This document shows, one piece after another, positions 8,928-21,277 of a stretch of DNA of 26,259 bases. How positions within the stretch are numbered: the first letter of the stretch is position 1; each line of letters starts with the position of its first letter. Made by a program: the position numbers and the translations under genes. This DNA is from Smittium culicis (taxonomy: Eukaryota > Kickxellomycota > Harpellomycetes > Harpellales > Legeriomycetaceae). A model generated the notes under the pieces. The model saw only the letters and a list, made by a program, of their open reading frames with translations, did no database searches and was not told the origin of the DNA. The DNA is taken from positions 1-26,259 of the forward strand of contig LSSN01002273.1 of the NCBI GenBank assembly GCA_001970855.1, given 5' to 3'.

Positions 8928-11900
8928 ATGAACACACTATTTTCTGACTTAATAGACCTGTTATCTTCAAAAAGCGCGTTAACACGATACAATGCTATTC
9001 TTTCCATAAATACAATAATAAATGATAGATTTCATCGTGACGATAATCTGGAAATAATTTCAAAAAATGAAGCAATAGATAGCTTTTCTGCCGATTCAAT
9101 ATCTGATTTGGATGCTGAAAATATTAATAAAACTGTAAAGCCTAATATCTTAGATCGTGAATATGAACCGACAAATATTTTAGATAATATAAAGTCGTTT
9201 CCAACAACAAACTGGGATCATTTGGGAGATTGTGTGTTTAATCTTTTAATTTTAGAAGTCGAAAGGTTCAAATCCACCTTTATTTCGTTTGATAATATTC
9301 CAACAAATCATATCAGTTTTTCTAAGCCCAATATCACTTTAGCAAAAAAAAAAGCTGAGACACGATTAAAAAGAATACTTGACTGTGCTAAAAACATCCT
9401 ATTGTTTACTTTTAATTTCCAAACTAAAAAATCAATTATTTTATTGATTAAAAGAATAATATCACTTTTAAGCTCAGATTTGTCAGGATTGGAGCATTTC
9501 GCCTTAGTCAAATCTTTCGAGGAACCATTTTTGTTTAACATCAAAGACAAGCTCATTCAAGTGTTAATTTCTAACAATGAAAATTTTGACATTAATGACA
9601 AGTCTTCCATATCTATTATAGAAAATAAATTTTGCATTGAAGGTGATAATGAAATTCCTTTATTATTATCCGGAACTTTTGCAAAGCTATTAAAAAAGTT
9701 CACTGAACTTCATCAAATCTCTGAAAGCATTAAAATTAAACAAATAGAAATATTTATTTATGCATACATTAACGAAATCTTAAAATGCCGCCTTATGAAA
9801 AATGTCTCTCGATTTATACCCATTTTATTGTCAGTCCAAACAGATTTTTCTTCAGTTCTATACAATACATTAAATTCTTCTTTAACTCTCGATTTTGGCT
9901 TTTTGGAAAAGCTTATTCTTGAACTCATTTTTGGAATATCTTCAATTAATAGATACAATATTCAAATTCACAATATTTCCACTTTTCAACAAAACACCCT
10001 TTCTATTTTGCTAAGAATGATGTACAATTTGTCTAGTTCCTATGAGTTTCTTAACTCCGAAGATAAATCTTTCGTTATTAGCAAAATACTGTCGATTTCT
10101 ATCCACTCTTTTAACAGCTCTTCTATCAAACAATCAAGATTCACTATAGTTAAAATTTGGTGGTTTTGCGTAAGAATATTGATCTTTGACACAGCTGATT
10201 TTTCCCCTCTTTATATTGATGCTCTGAATCAAATGTATTCTTTATTAATAAACCCTGATAATTTTTCCAAATTAAATCGAAACCAATTTTTAAATATTGA
10301 CCATATCACTGCTGAGTCAATTGTTATTGACTTTTTTGAAAACCTTTCTTCTAAACCCAAATCCACAGATTCTTCAAACCCAATTAACATTTTTCACAGG
10401 AGTTGTTCGTGGATAAAATCCAGAAACAAAATACATTATTTGTCACGGCTTTCGTTAAGTTCTATTGACCAGGAATCCGTACTTCTTGAACAATCTATCT
10501 CCCCCAATTTTGATTCTGCATTTTACATTCCATCTGAGAACGACCTTTTAAATTGGACCAACTTTCAATGGTATTATATAGATCTAACTGGGTTTATATT
10601 GATTTTGATCCAAGAATATCACCTTAATCAAGCTGACTGTATTATTTTATATGATGAAAGCGCTATCTCCAACGCTCGTCAGAAAAGAAAAAGATCTTCG
10701 TTAAACTATTTTCCTGGAAAAAAAGCTAAGAAATCTGCTAATTTGATAGAGCCTTCACCACTTTACAACAGCCACGAAAAATACGAATCAAGCTTTCCAA
10801 ACAAATCTTCAACTGTATCTTTACAAAGTCTTATTAATTCCATATTGTATGAATATAAAATAGGATCTGATTTGAGCTATAATAAAATGAACGTGGTTGT
10901 GATGATCATTTTAAACTATCCCGAAAAAGTTGAAATCGCCTTAAAAAATTTATATGAGTTGCTTGAAATGATTCTTGAAAAAAGTGCCTCCAAACCCGTA
11001 CCATCTTGTTCAGAACTATTGTTTACCATAATATCTTCAAATTTTATTCTTAATAGACAAAAACACGATATTTTATGCATTGAAAAGATAAACTCTATTT
11101 CAGAAAGATTATGGACTTTTTTTGAAAATCTTAGTACTTTTAAATTTTCTACCGATAAAAAGAGCTACCTTCTATTACCAGCAATTGCAGTTTTAGTTAT
11201 CGATTACAATTCTAGCATATCCAGATCTTTTTTACAATCCAAGCTAAAATCTTTGCCTCAAATAGTCTATTCTCTAATCAATTTTATTACTGATAAGCAA
11301 AATAATATTTCTTGGTTATCACTTTTGTTTTTTTCAAAAGTTTGGTTGTATACATGTGAATTAAAAAAAAGCATTCCTGGTTATTGCTTTATTAGTTTTT
11401 TATCCAAAATCATGATTTCAATGTGCAAGGAAAGCAACCGAGTACATTTTGAATCTGGTTTAATAAATTCTAATGACTTGTCAGACTTTGATGAATTATT
11501 TTTCAATAAGATAAAAAATATACGATTAATGTCTTCTAATAGTCCTGCTGATATTGATTTATCAATTTCTGTTACAGAATGCAATCCTACAACAAATATT
11601 GGAAATATTGTCCTTACAGAGATACTAGAAAAACTGAATTACTCTGAGACTGAATCTCTTTTTAATTCTCTTCTTGTCGCGATAGAAGACCCTGATTCTA
11701 CTTCAAATTATGGAAATGTTATAGCATTAACATCTGTACTTTTTAACATATCTATTAGAGGGGTTTTCAACGAAAGAAACACTTTACACCTGAATAAAAA
11801 ACAAGAATTACAAAGTTTACTTGCTGAAAGTTGGATTGGATTTTCTAAAAATCAATTAACAAATATCCTTCTAAAGCCACTAGCGTTCAATGATATTCTC

Positions 11901-14900
11901 ACAAATATTTTTAACTGTTTAGACGAAAAGCCTGTTACTAATCTAAAATCTGTTTTTGATTCGCTTCTTACATTACTGTCTGATTTTTTTAACTATGAAA
12001 TTAGTGTATCTTGGCAAAAAAAATCTTCAACGCCTAATTATTTTATAGATGAATTTTCAAACGTTGATTTTAAACAATCTCAAAAATTTCATTATATAAA
12101 CCCTTGGTCAGATATATATTTAGCCCCAAGGTTCTGCTATTTCAACATCGGTCAGATTCTCTTTATCACTTCAAAGCTGGTTAATAATAACATCGAATTT
12201 CAAGAGATCCTATTTCAAAAAATTATTTCTATAATAGGAAAATACTTCAACCATGAAAATTTTTTTGCTATATCATACAACATTGGACTATTTTCAAATC
12301 TTACTTTAGTGCATCATGAATATATAATATCTAGTATTTTGATTGATAGACTGAACGAAACTCTAAGAAATGATGAAATCTCAACAAATTCTTCATGCTT
12401 AACCATTATTTACCAAACAATTTGCCTACTGACTAATTCTCTTTTAGGAAAAACAAGCTTATTTTCTCCTAGTTTAATTAACGACAATAATTTTCTTAGT
12501 GATAATGATGATATGTATAATCATTATAAAAATTATGACTTTACTCAAAATAACTTGTTATCATTAAACAATTTAGTGTCCTTTATAACTGTAAAGGCGT
12601 TAAAGAATAACTTACACTGGAGTACTATATTACTAAGCTTAATTCCGCTATTAGAAATTATTTCGCTTTACTCTTTTGATATCTGTTCATCAAATGAGCG
12701 CAGTAAAGAAATAATATCTACTCTAAGCATAAAAAATTTGAATCCTTTTCAAGTCTTAATAAATTTTTCATCTTTAGAAGTGTGCGATATTATTAGAATT
12801 GAGTCTGCATTGTCTGTTGCTAGATTAATTCATTTATCTGAAAACAAATTTGAGAAATCAAAGTTTTGCTTAGATCTTGAAAATGATTTTAATCATTCCA
12901 TGTACTGCGTCGGTGATTTAATAAACCATTCTTATTATTTGTCAAGTTTGAGATGCAAAGATGATGATTTTTCTCGTTTATTTTCTTCAAGCCTAAGCTC
13001 AACCTTTACTGAATATTTTAAATATTTAATTCCTATTATATCGTCTATCTCAACTGATTCTAATTCTTTCAAAAGTGTAAGTCTTATCTTCCCACACTCA
13101 TATGCTCTCGGAAAACTAGTCAATAGCACTCGGCATTTGAGCCCAAAGGCTCTATTATGCCTTATTTTTTCAAGCGTTCAAGTTTCATCAAATAACGCTG
13201 TCAATAATTCTAAATCTACTATATCACCAAGGATTATCAACCCATCATTATCTGTAATAGAGTCGATAGCTAGGAGCTATAATGAATTTAATTCTTCTCC
13301 GATAGACTACATTAAAGAGTATATTCACCTTCATTTTGATTATTTCTCCAAGCTTTCTTCAATTGACAGTGATTCTCATGAATTGATTTTTAAAATATCA
13401 AGATGTTTACTTACAAATTACTGCGAAAAAAATACTAACGTTAATAACAATGCTAATTTTCTAGCCAATAATGAATCACAAAACTTCTGGCTTTTTTTAT
13501 TAACAAGAAAAAACAACTTTGAATTGTGTATTGACTTAGCTTCTAATATATACGTAAATGGCCCTGAAGAATTAGCTATAGATATTTTTGAAATGATCTT
13601 AAAAGGATCTGATAAGACTTTGGAAATTATTAAATCCTCAAGATCTAATATAATGGCGAAAATTTTAATTAATTACTCCAAGCAACTAGACACAGAAAGT
13701 CAATCTTCTATTTTTTTTAGTGACCTTGATAAAATCAACAATTTGGAGGAGACGCTATATTTAAATAAAAGTAATTTGCTTTTGACTCTTATTCCGAAAA
13801 TTAATCCATTTAACGTTACAAAAAGTTATATTCATGATGAATTCCTGCTTCAGTTACAAAATAATATGGCAGAAATGTTTCACTCTTTCAGCCCCAGCTT
13901 ATATATTGGATCTCAAATCGATGAATTTTCTATAAATGACTTATTCTACTTGAGTTCACTAAATAAAGATGGTTCCCCATTATCTATCGCAAAATCTATT
14001 GACATAATTATAGAGCACTTATTTCCATCCGTTCAATTGGTTCACTCTTTAGCGAGCAGATTTAATAAAGCTCTTGAATTTGATAACATCCTAATAGTAT
14101 CAATAGCAAAAATCATATGCCTGACAACTGCAACAAAAATCTTTATTCCTAGTTTAGTACTTTATTCTGGTTATGTTTTATCATTACTAATAAAGCGCTC
14201 AGCTAGTAATAACAATAACGAAGGGTTGATTTTATTATCGAAGGCCTTTGAATCTTTACTAATTTTTTGTTCAAATTATAAATTAGCATCGAACAGAGAA
14301 GATATCAAATTATGCAATCGTGATAACTGTACCGATTCTGATATTGTTGGGAATACTATTTTACAAGACAGAGATTACAATATTCGTTCATCTGAAATTT
14401 TTTTCCTTGTGCATCCTGTGTATAAAATTTGGAGCTACTTTATAGACTCATTGCTGGAGCAGAGCTATAAAAATATTCAGATTTCAGATAAATTGATTTT
14501 AACTATATCTTCTATTAGAGAAAATATTTTTTCTTCGTCAAACTATACATACAATAACATTAATTTTCCTTCAATTCCCAAACAGCTTGTTTTGCATAGC
14601 CAACAAAAATATTCAATTCAATCATCCCTTTCATCAAGTTTAATAAGTCAAATATCTGATAATGAACTTTATACTTTAGGATTAGAAAATTTCAAAGTAA
14701 CTGCGATATCTTTAGACGTTAGCAATCCTTTCTTATTATATCACCAGCTGGTGTTGTTATCCAAATTTGTTAGCAAACAATTGTCAGATTTTATATCCGA
14801 AAAAACCATAACCCCTGATCTTAATTATAAAAAGCCATATAGATATTTATATTGCAAATTATTATATATCATCGAATCCATTAAAAGTTCAGATGTACTA

Positions 14901-17900
14901 AAAGATTATTCAAGATCTAGCTTAGCCACAAAAATTGGAATCTTGCCTTTAAAAAACTTGATATACAACTTGTCAAAGAAAACTATTAACTCAGTTCGTA
15001 AGATAAGCTTTCTTTTTTTTAAAGTCGAGTATCTACACCCTTTTGCTTCTGTGGCTATTTCTATAAAAGATCAGTTTATATTTTTTATGAATTTTGTCTG
15101 TAATGAACCGTTTCAAGTTTCTTACAGTGCATCACAGTGCCTCAAGCAAGTTTTTAATGAAAATTTCATATCAGGATTTGACTATTATTTCAGCCAAGAA
15201 CCAAATTTAGAGTTATATTCTGAATTCTACTCTTTTCACTCGAACGAATTCTTAAAAAGCAGTAAATTATTGATTCCATTTCCGCAAAATCTCTATAATA
15301 TAAAGTTCAGCACAGATACTATTACAGTTTTGAATGACAAAGAATTCTCTATATCTACCAATTCAAAAATTTTACAAAAATTAAACTACTTTTTGAATTT
15401 GAGTAACTCTCAAAACATTTCCCCAACAACTCTGCTAGCCTTAAGCATAGCCAACTCTATCAAATCTAAGCACCCTCAATTCAGCAGCTTATGTACGCTA
15501 TTTTTGCTATCTCCTATCGCATGCCAAAAATTTATGCCTGAAATTCTAAATATGTGCTTTAAGATCAACTATAGAAATAAGGGTTTGGTCAAAAGCAACC
15601 TTATAGATTTTATAAATCAATCTTTATCTATACCTAAAAGTAAAATTACAATAAACATTGATTCCCAGCTTCAGAGAGTCTATGCATCAAGGCTTTTGAT
15701 AAGTTCTATTGTAGAAACAAGGATATTTGACTATAAACTTCTTGATATTTATAACTTTCTTGAAAGATTTGATTTCAACTATAGATATATAGCATTTGCC
15801 TCAAGCTTAGTAGGCCTTCACGATTTTGTTCCATTTTTTTATGAGTTAAATTATTGGACAGCTAAATCTGATGAAAAAAAATCTAAAAAATATATGCCAG
15901 AAAATTCAGATTTTCCAATTTCTTCAAACCAGATTTCTACAACAAGTTTAGGAGATTCTCAAATTCGCAAAAGTAAAAGAATCAGCAATAAAATAAACAG
16001 TTACAACCCTAGTTCAATTAGCTCATCTTTTGAATTTCAAACTCCTGAATCAGAAGATTCTCATATAAATGACACTGAAGAATTCAGTCTCAATACTTCT
16101 AGCTATATCTCACCTAAACCCTATAATATTTTTGAGTTACTAAATTTTGAAAGGGGTTTATTAAAAAATAGCTACTTAATTACCTTGAATAATGAATCTT
16201 TTATCTCTATGATTTCATACAGCTCTTTAGGAGATGTTTACGAATATTTTAGCTTTAATAACGATCTTAGTGGTGTTTTAATGGTAAATGAGACGTTAAG
16301 CTTAAAACACACCAAAGGAATCGATTTTCCAAAAATTTTAAATCAACCTAAAAAAAACGATAACTTTATAATATCTAACAATTGCAATCTTTCAGAGACA
16401 CTTTTAAAAGCCGGGCTAAATAATTTAGTTTTTTCTCAAGGTACTTACACTTTACTTTTTTATTGGTAAAAGTTTTTATCATTCTCTTTCATATGTTAAC
16501 ATAGAAAATTCCATCTCTAACGGTGTTTATGAAGAAAATAAGATCGACCCGATATACGGTTCTTCCTGGAGACTAAACCAGTGGGATCTCCCTTTATTCG
16601 ACTTTAGTAATAAAAGTTTTGATGACTTTTTAGAAAAAAATTATTCCGGAACGAACAATTCAAACCAATCTGATAATCAGCTTCTCTATAACGCTATGAA
16701 TTATTTAAAAAGGGGAGAAATCGCTAAATCGAACTTAGTTGGGGTTATTCTTGATTGTAATGAACTCTCACCTCTATCTCTGGAAACAACAATTCTGCAT
16801 GAAAGCCCTGAATTTTTATCCGAGTCAAACATTTTTTTTAGGGTTCTTTCTAAAAATTCTAAAAACAAATCTATTAAAATTGATAAATTTTTTAATATTT
16901 TCGACAAGATTATTAATTCAACAAACTTTTATAGCTACGAATCAATATCTTCAAATGTTGAATCGCTTAGGTATATATATAAAGAACTAAGCCTATTGTG
17001 CAAATATTCAGATTATTCAATTCTAGAACCGAGCTTATCTTTCAATTGTCTTGTTTGGGAAGAACTTATTTTAAACCTGTTTGAAAATTTTAACTCTGAT
17101 TTTGATTCAAATATTAAATTTTTATGCAATAATCAACCAAATATGAACTCTACAGTTAGTAAAAGCGAAATTAAATCTCTAATAGAAGATTATAAAAATT
17201 CAATTTCATTAGCTTGCAATCTAGATAGAGAATTCAACAGCTATCCTTCTGCAATGGCGAGAATATCCAGATTCAAAAATACTATTTGTAAAACAAATAA
17301 TTTAACTGAGGAGCACCTAACATTCGTAAATCTAGAATACTCTAAAACTTTATGGGATTCGGGAAATCATAAGCTTGCTTTAGATTTATTATTAGGATAT
17401 TCCAAGTATAATGAATCATATGGTACATTTGAAGTAAGTAACGAAGAAGTGTACCTTGATAAGTCACTAGGCGATCTATCAAAGAAAGCATCGTATGAAA
17501 ATACAAAAACCCGAGAGAGCAAATCTTTAATTAAGGCTCAGCTATTTTCGACTATTGTACGCCCTCTTACCAATTTTAAACCAATTTTTCTCTTTATTCT
17601 TACATTTTTGTTTACTATTACTTTATAAATAGGGAGAATGGTCATCGGTTTTGAAAACATGTAGACCAAAAGCTATAATATCGAATTACTTTAATAAGTC
17701 AATTCAGCTTTTAGACCAATCACAATATCTAGTCCGAACATCTGAAAATACTCTCTACGCATTAGCTAAGTTCTCAGAAAATCAGTTTCGTAGTAATAAA
17801 GACTCTATTATACTCTCAAAAGAGTCGGCTGACATGAGAAGCTACAAAATAAAAGAACTTGAATATTACAAGGAGCAATCGAGCTTAATAAAATCAGACC

Positions 17901-19978
17901 CTTCTTACTTTAACTTGAATGCAAGCAACAAAAAAAGTATACTAGATTATGCAAAACAAATACAATCGTCTATAAATAAGCTCGAGCTACAAGTAAGTCA
18001 GGATAATGATGAGCTTGAGAATGTTATGAACGATTCTAGTTACTTTCTTTCAACTGCGATTTGGTATTATGCTCGTTGCTTATTTGTGGGAAACTCCCAT
18101 GATAAATTTGCCACTACTTCTTTAGTTTCATTATGGTTATCTAATTCTAATGTAGAGAAAGCTATGACAACTTTGAAAAAAGTTGGCATACATAAGATTG
18201 CTAGCTATAAGTGGATCCCACTAGTTTATCAACTTTGTGCAAGACTAAACGATGATAATACTGAAGATGAAAACGTTAATTTCCAACCTATCTTACGAGG
18301 CGTTATAACTCGAATGACTGTCAGGCATCCATATCACACATTACCGACTCTTTTTGCTTTAAAAAATGCTAACAACCTTTTATGTTCATCAAACAGTACT
18401 CATTCTTTCTCAGACAATGATAAAAATGAATATAACCCAAACCCTCTTGATGAGAGTCGAAATAAAATCTCTACCCAAATAATAAACAAAGTATCTGCTG
18501 CAAAGATTATTCTTGGGAATATAGTTAATGGTTTTGAGTTACTTTTTACAGCGTATATTCAATTAGCAAATACTTCAGAGTCTGATGCAATTAAAAAGGA
18601 CTCATCTGCTCTGTCAGGAAAAAAAAAGTTGGCGCTAGGAAGAAATACATTAATATCGAAACTATCTGAGAATCCTTACATACCTATTCTTACAGCTTAT
18701 TACCCTATTGACCCTCTAGGAAAATATGATTTTTTAATTTCTGACGAATCTATCCAAGACTCACAAGCCTCAAAACCCACTAATTTGGTTACGTTTGCTT
18801 TTATAGAAAAATTCTACAAGCTTGCAGGTGGAATAAATTTACCAAAGATTATCAATGTCACTGGGTCTGATGGTATTATTTATATACAGTTGGTTAAAGG
18901 AAAAGACGATTTGAGGCAGGATTATGTTATTGAACAATTATTTAATTTTATTAACGATTGCTTCGAGTCATCAAATATATCTAAATTAAAAAATCTTAAA
19001 CTATTTACTTATAAAGTGGTTCCATTGTCAAAAAGAAGTGGAATAGTTGAATGGGTTCAAAATACGACTCCTGTTGGTACTTGGCTTAGCGATTCATATA
19101 AAAATATGCCGCAAAAAATAGATTTAGTAAAATTCCGCAAAGAATTCTATTTGGAGCAGATGAAAAAAAACTCAACAATTGAAGATAAGCTCAAAGAGTT
19201 TAGTAGGATTAAAAACAGTATTCCGCCAATATTTCGAGTTTACTTTTTTAATCAAAGTAGTGATATAAGCATGTATTTTTACAACCAAAAAAGATACACA
19301 ATTTCAGTCGCATCTTCATCGATTGTTTGCTGGCTATTAGGCATTGGAGATAGGCACTCACAGAATATATTAATTTCTAAAAACAGTTGCGAGTTGATTC
19401 ATATTGACTTGGGTATTGCGTTTAATATGGGAAGCTTACTACCTATCCCAGAGCTTGTTCCTTTTCGTTTAACTCAAAATATTTTAGATGGTATGGGATT
19501 ATTAAATAACAACAATAACGGGAATAGCGTGTTCTTTGAATATTGCAAAGATACTCTTAATTTAATTAGGAAGTATAATTCTTTAATAAATACAGTTTTA
19601 AATGTTCTTAAACATGACCCTCTGTATCACTGGTCTAGTATTTCTATTAAAAGAAAGCAAATATCATCTAAACAGCTTATGAGAGACGATATATTTTACT
19701 CTAAGCCACGGGAAGAGCTTAATCCTAGCTTAAATCCTTTTTATAAACTGATGAAAGGGAAATCTAGTAAATCTAATCAAGCTAATGAATCTGGTGCAAA
19801 AAAGACAAACAATGATGTTGAAGATCTTAATAGGGAAGCCGAAAGAGCTATATTGTCAGTAACTAAAAGACTGGGATCTGAGCTATCAGCAGAATGTGTT
19901 GTAAATGAGTTAATTCAAAACGCAATTGATCCAAAAAATCTCTCAAGAATGTTTTCTGGATGGCAGCCATGGTTATAG
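8928..19978 (+). CDS. TEL1: Serine/threonine protein kinase Tel1 (ATM), three exons
   Basis: The coding sequence joins 8928-16440, 16505-17556 and 17633-19978: 10,911 nt, 3,636 residues, all phases consistent. Tel1/ATM is a PI3K-like nuclear kinase acting in double-strand-break signalling and telomere maintenance. The N-terminus has a TAN-like motif (residues 8-25, LIDLLSSKSALTRYNAIL). Residues to about 2,450 are helical HEAT-type sequence, with a bipartite basic cluster at 583-603 (RKRKR-like, then KKAKK) that could be a nuclear localisation signal. The FAT region follows, with SSWRLNQWDLP at 2524-2533. The kinase domain has KDDLRQD (3279-3285), the catalytic GDRHSQN (Asp3428, Asn3433) and the metal-binding IDLG (Asp3447). 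The FATC end DPKNLSRMFSGWQPWL is of the ATM/Tel1 type, not Mec1 or TOR. It is longer than budding yeast Tel1 (2,787) and human ATM (3,056). The ATG at 8928 is supported by an upstream in-frame TAA. Confidence 0.95.
16441..16504 (+). other. TEL1 intron 1 (64 nt)
   Basis: The donor is CAAG|GTACTT and the acceptor AACATAG, with a TTAAC branch-like string just before it. Removing it joins G to AA (Glu2505) and puts the large first exon in frame with the segment encoding SSWRLNQWDLP, a conserved FAT sequence. Without splicing, the first frame stops at 16467. Confidence 0.8.
17557..17632 (+). other. TEL1 intron 2 (76 nt)
   Basis: The donor is ATT|GTACGC and the acceptor ATAAATAG. Splicing is between complete codons and yields KAQLFSTI-GEWSSVLKT, which resembles the conserved W-containing FAT segment of ATM. 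The unspliced frame would run into TAA at 17626 with an unrelated hydrophobic tail. Confidence 0.85.
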
Positions 19979-21277
19979 CTTATATTTAAATATAACTACA
20001 AAATAAAAAATTTTCATTTTTCTAATGACTATGCAGCTTCCTTAATACAATCAACATTTTTATATTTTCATTTTCATTTAATCGAATCAAAATTTAGTTT
20101 TTATTAAATTATTTTTTAATAAAATTACTTTATTTATAATTACAATAATGATCTTTGCAATTTTTGAAATAAAACAAAAACTAAAATATGACATAATTCA
20201 AACATACAAACTTTTTTATTTGAATTTCTTGGCTGTATTTCATTAAAGATGGGTAAATAAATTAGTATAGACATAATAAAATTTTAAACATGAAAATGAT
20301 CAATAAATATTAATCTTTTTAATTCTACTTCTTAAAGCCAAAAATGTAAAAATAATAATAAGTATCAAAATTAAATACTTTTTAATAATTATAAATTAAA
20401 CATATTAAATCATAATTTCTTAAATTAAAGTTTTATTATGATATTCTGAAATTTATTTTTATCGTAAAATAGCTTATATTTCTTATTAGTTGGACGCTTA
20501 CAACTTCAAATTAGCGTTATAGGGATTAAAATCATATAATGATAATTGTTACTAATTTTTATAATTACATTACATCGATAATTGTAACTCTACTCTCTTA
20601 ATTTATATTTCTCCGATTAAACTTTAATTTGTCTCGTATTTGGTAAAAGTATGTAAACAAATTACTTTACCTGGTGGATCTTTTTTTTATACAGGATATT
20701 GAAGTTAATAAATAAATTTAAATTTTTATATTATCTGGAGTTTTCTTGTAGATATAAAGGATAGAGTTTAAAATTGGCTGAATAAAAAGTATAAAATAAA
20801 AAGCAGCCGATAATATTATTAATAACTAGTTTTGCTGCAAAGTTTTCAAAAAAAAAAAAAAAATTCAATTAGCTATAATTTCTTAGTTATATATTGATTC
20901 GATTCATTATTCTAAAATTGTATATCAGCTCTTTTTTATTCTCGTTTGATCAAAAAATAAAGCTATAATAGGTCTGTATGCTATCAATAGATTAAAACTT
21001 ATAATTATTTAGAATATATCTTATCACAATTTTCTTAGTAGCTATAGTTTTGTACACAAAAAATCCAATAAAATTATAACAAAAATACATTGAAACAATT
21101 GCTGTTCGAAACGAAAATAAAAGTTGGTTTTTAGTTTTGGAATTAAAGTAAATCATTTTCGTGAAATTAAATGTAGTTTGCAATAATTTCCTAAAAAAAA
21201 GTATTAAAACAAGATGAAAATATTAAAATGCAAAAAAATAGAAAATTGGTAATTATTAAAAGAGAAAATACAAAAAT
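19979..21277. other. Convergent intergenic region between TEL1 and ATG4
   Basis: Both flanking genes end here. The DNA is very AT-rich, includes a run of 16 A at 20848-20863, and shows no credible coding frame or RNA gene; the 63-codon minus-strand frame at 20992-21183 has no recognisable content. Confidence 0.6.
20002..20007 (+). terminator. Possible TEL1 polyadenylation signal AATAAA
   Basis: AATAAA lies 23 bases after the TEL1 stop codon, on the coding strand. In DNA this AT-rich the hexamer arises easily by chance, so support is weak. Confidence 0.25.

Noticed and set aside
8813..9007. Minus-strand frame overlapping the TEL1 start, and other minus-strand frames within TEL1 (9308-9556, 9758-9958, 11381-11584, 12935-13129, 16701-16907)
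   Set aside because: These are antisense shadows of a strongly supported gene and have no recognisable content.
16466..16504. A 39-nt TEL1 intron using the GTAAAAG donor at 16466
   Set aside because: It leaves two bases of a codon on the left but needs one, so the downstream FAT and kinase frame would be lost. The donor at 16441 keeps the frame.
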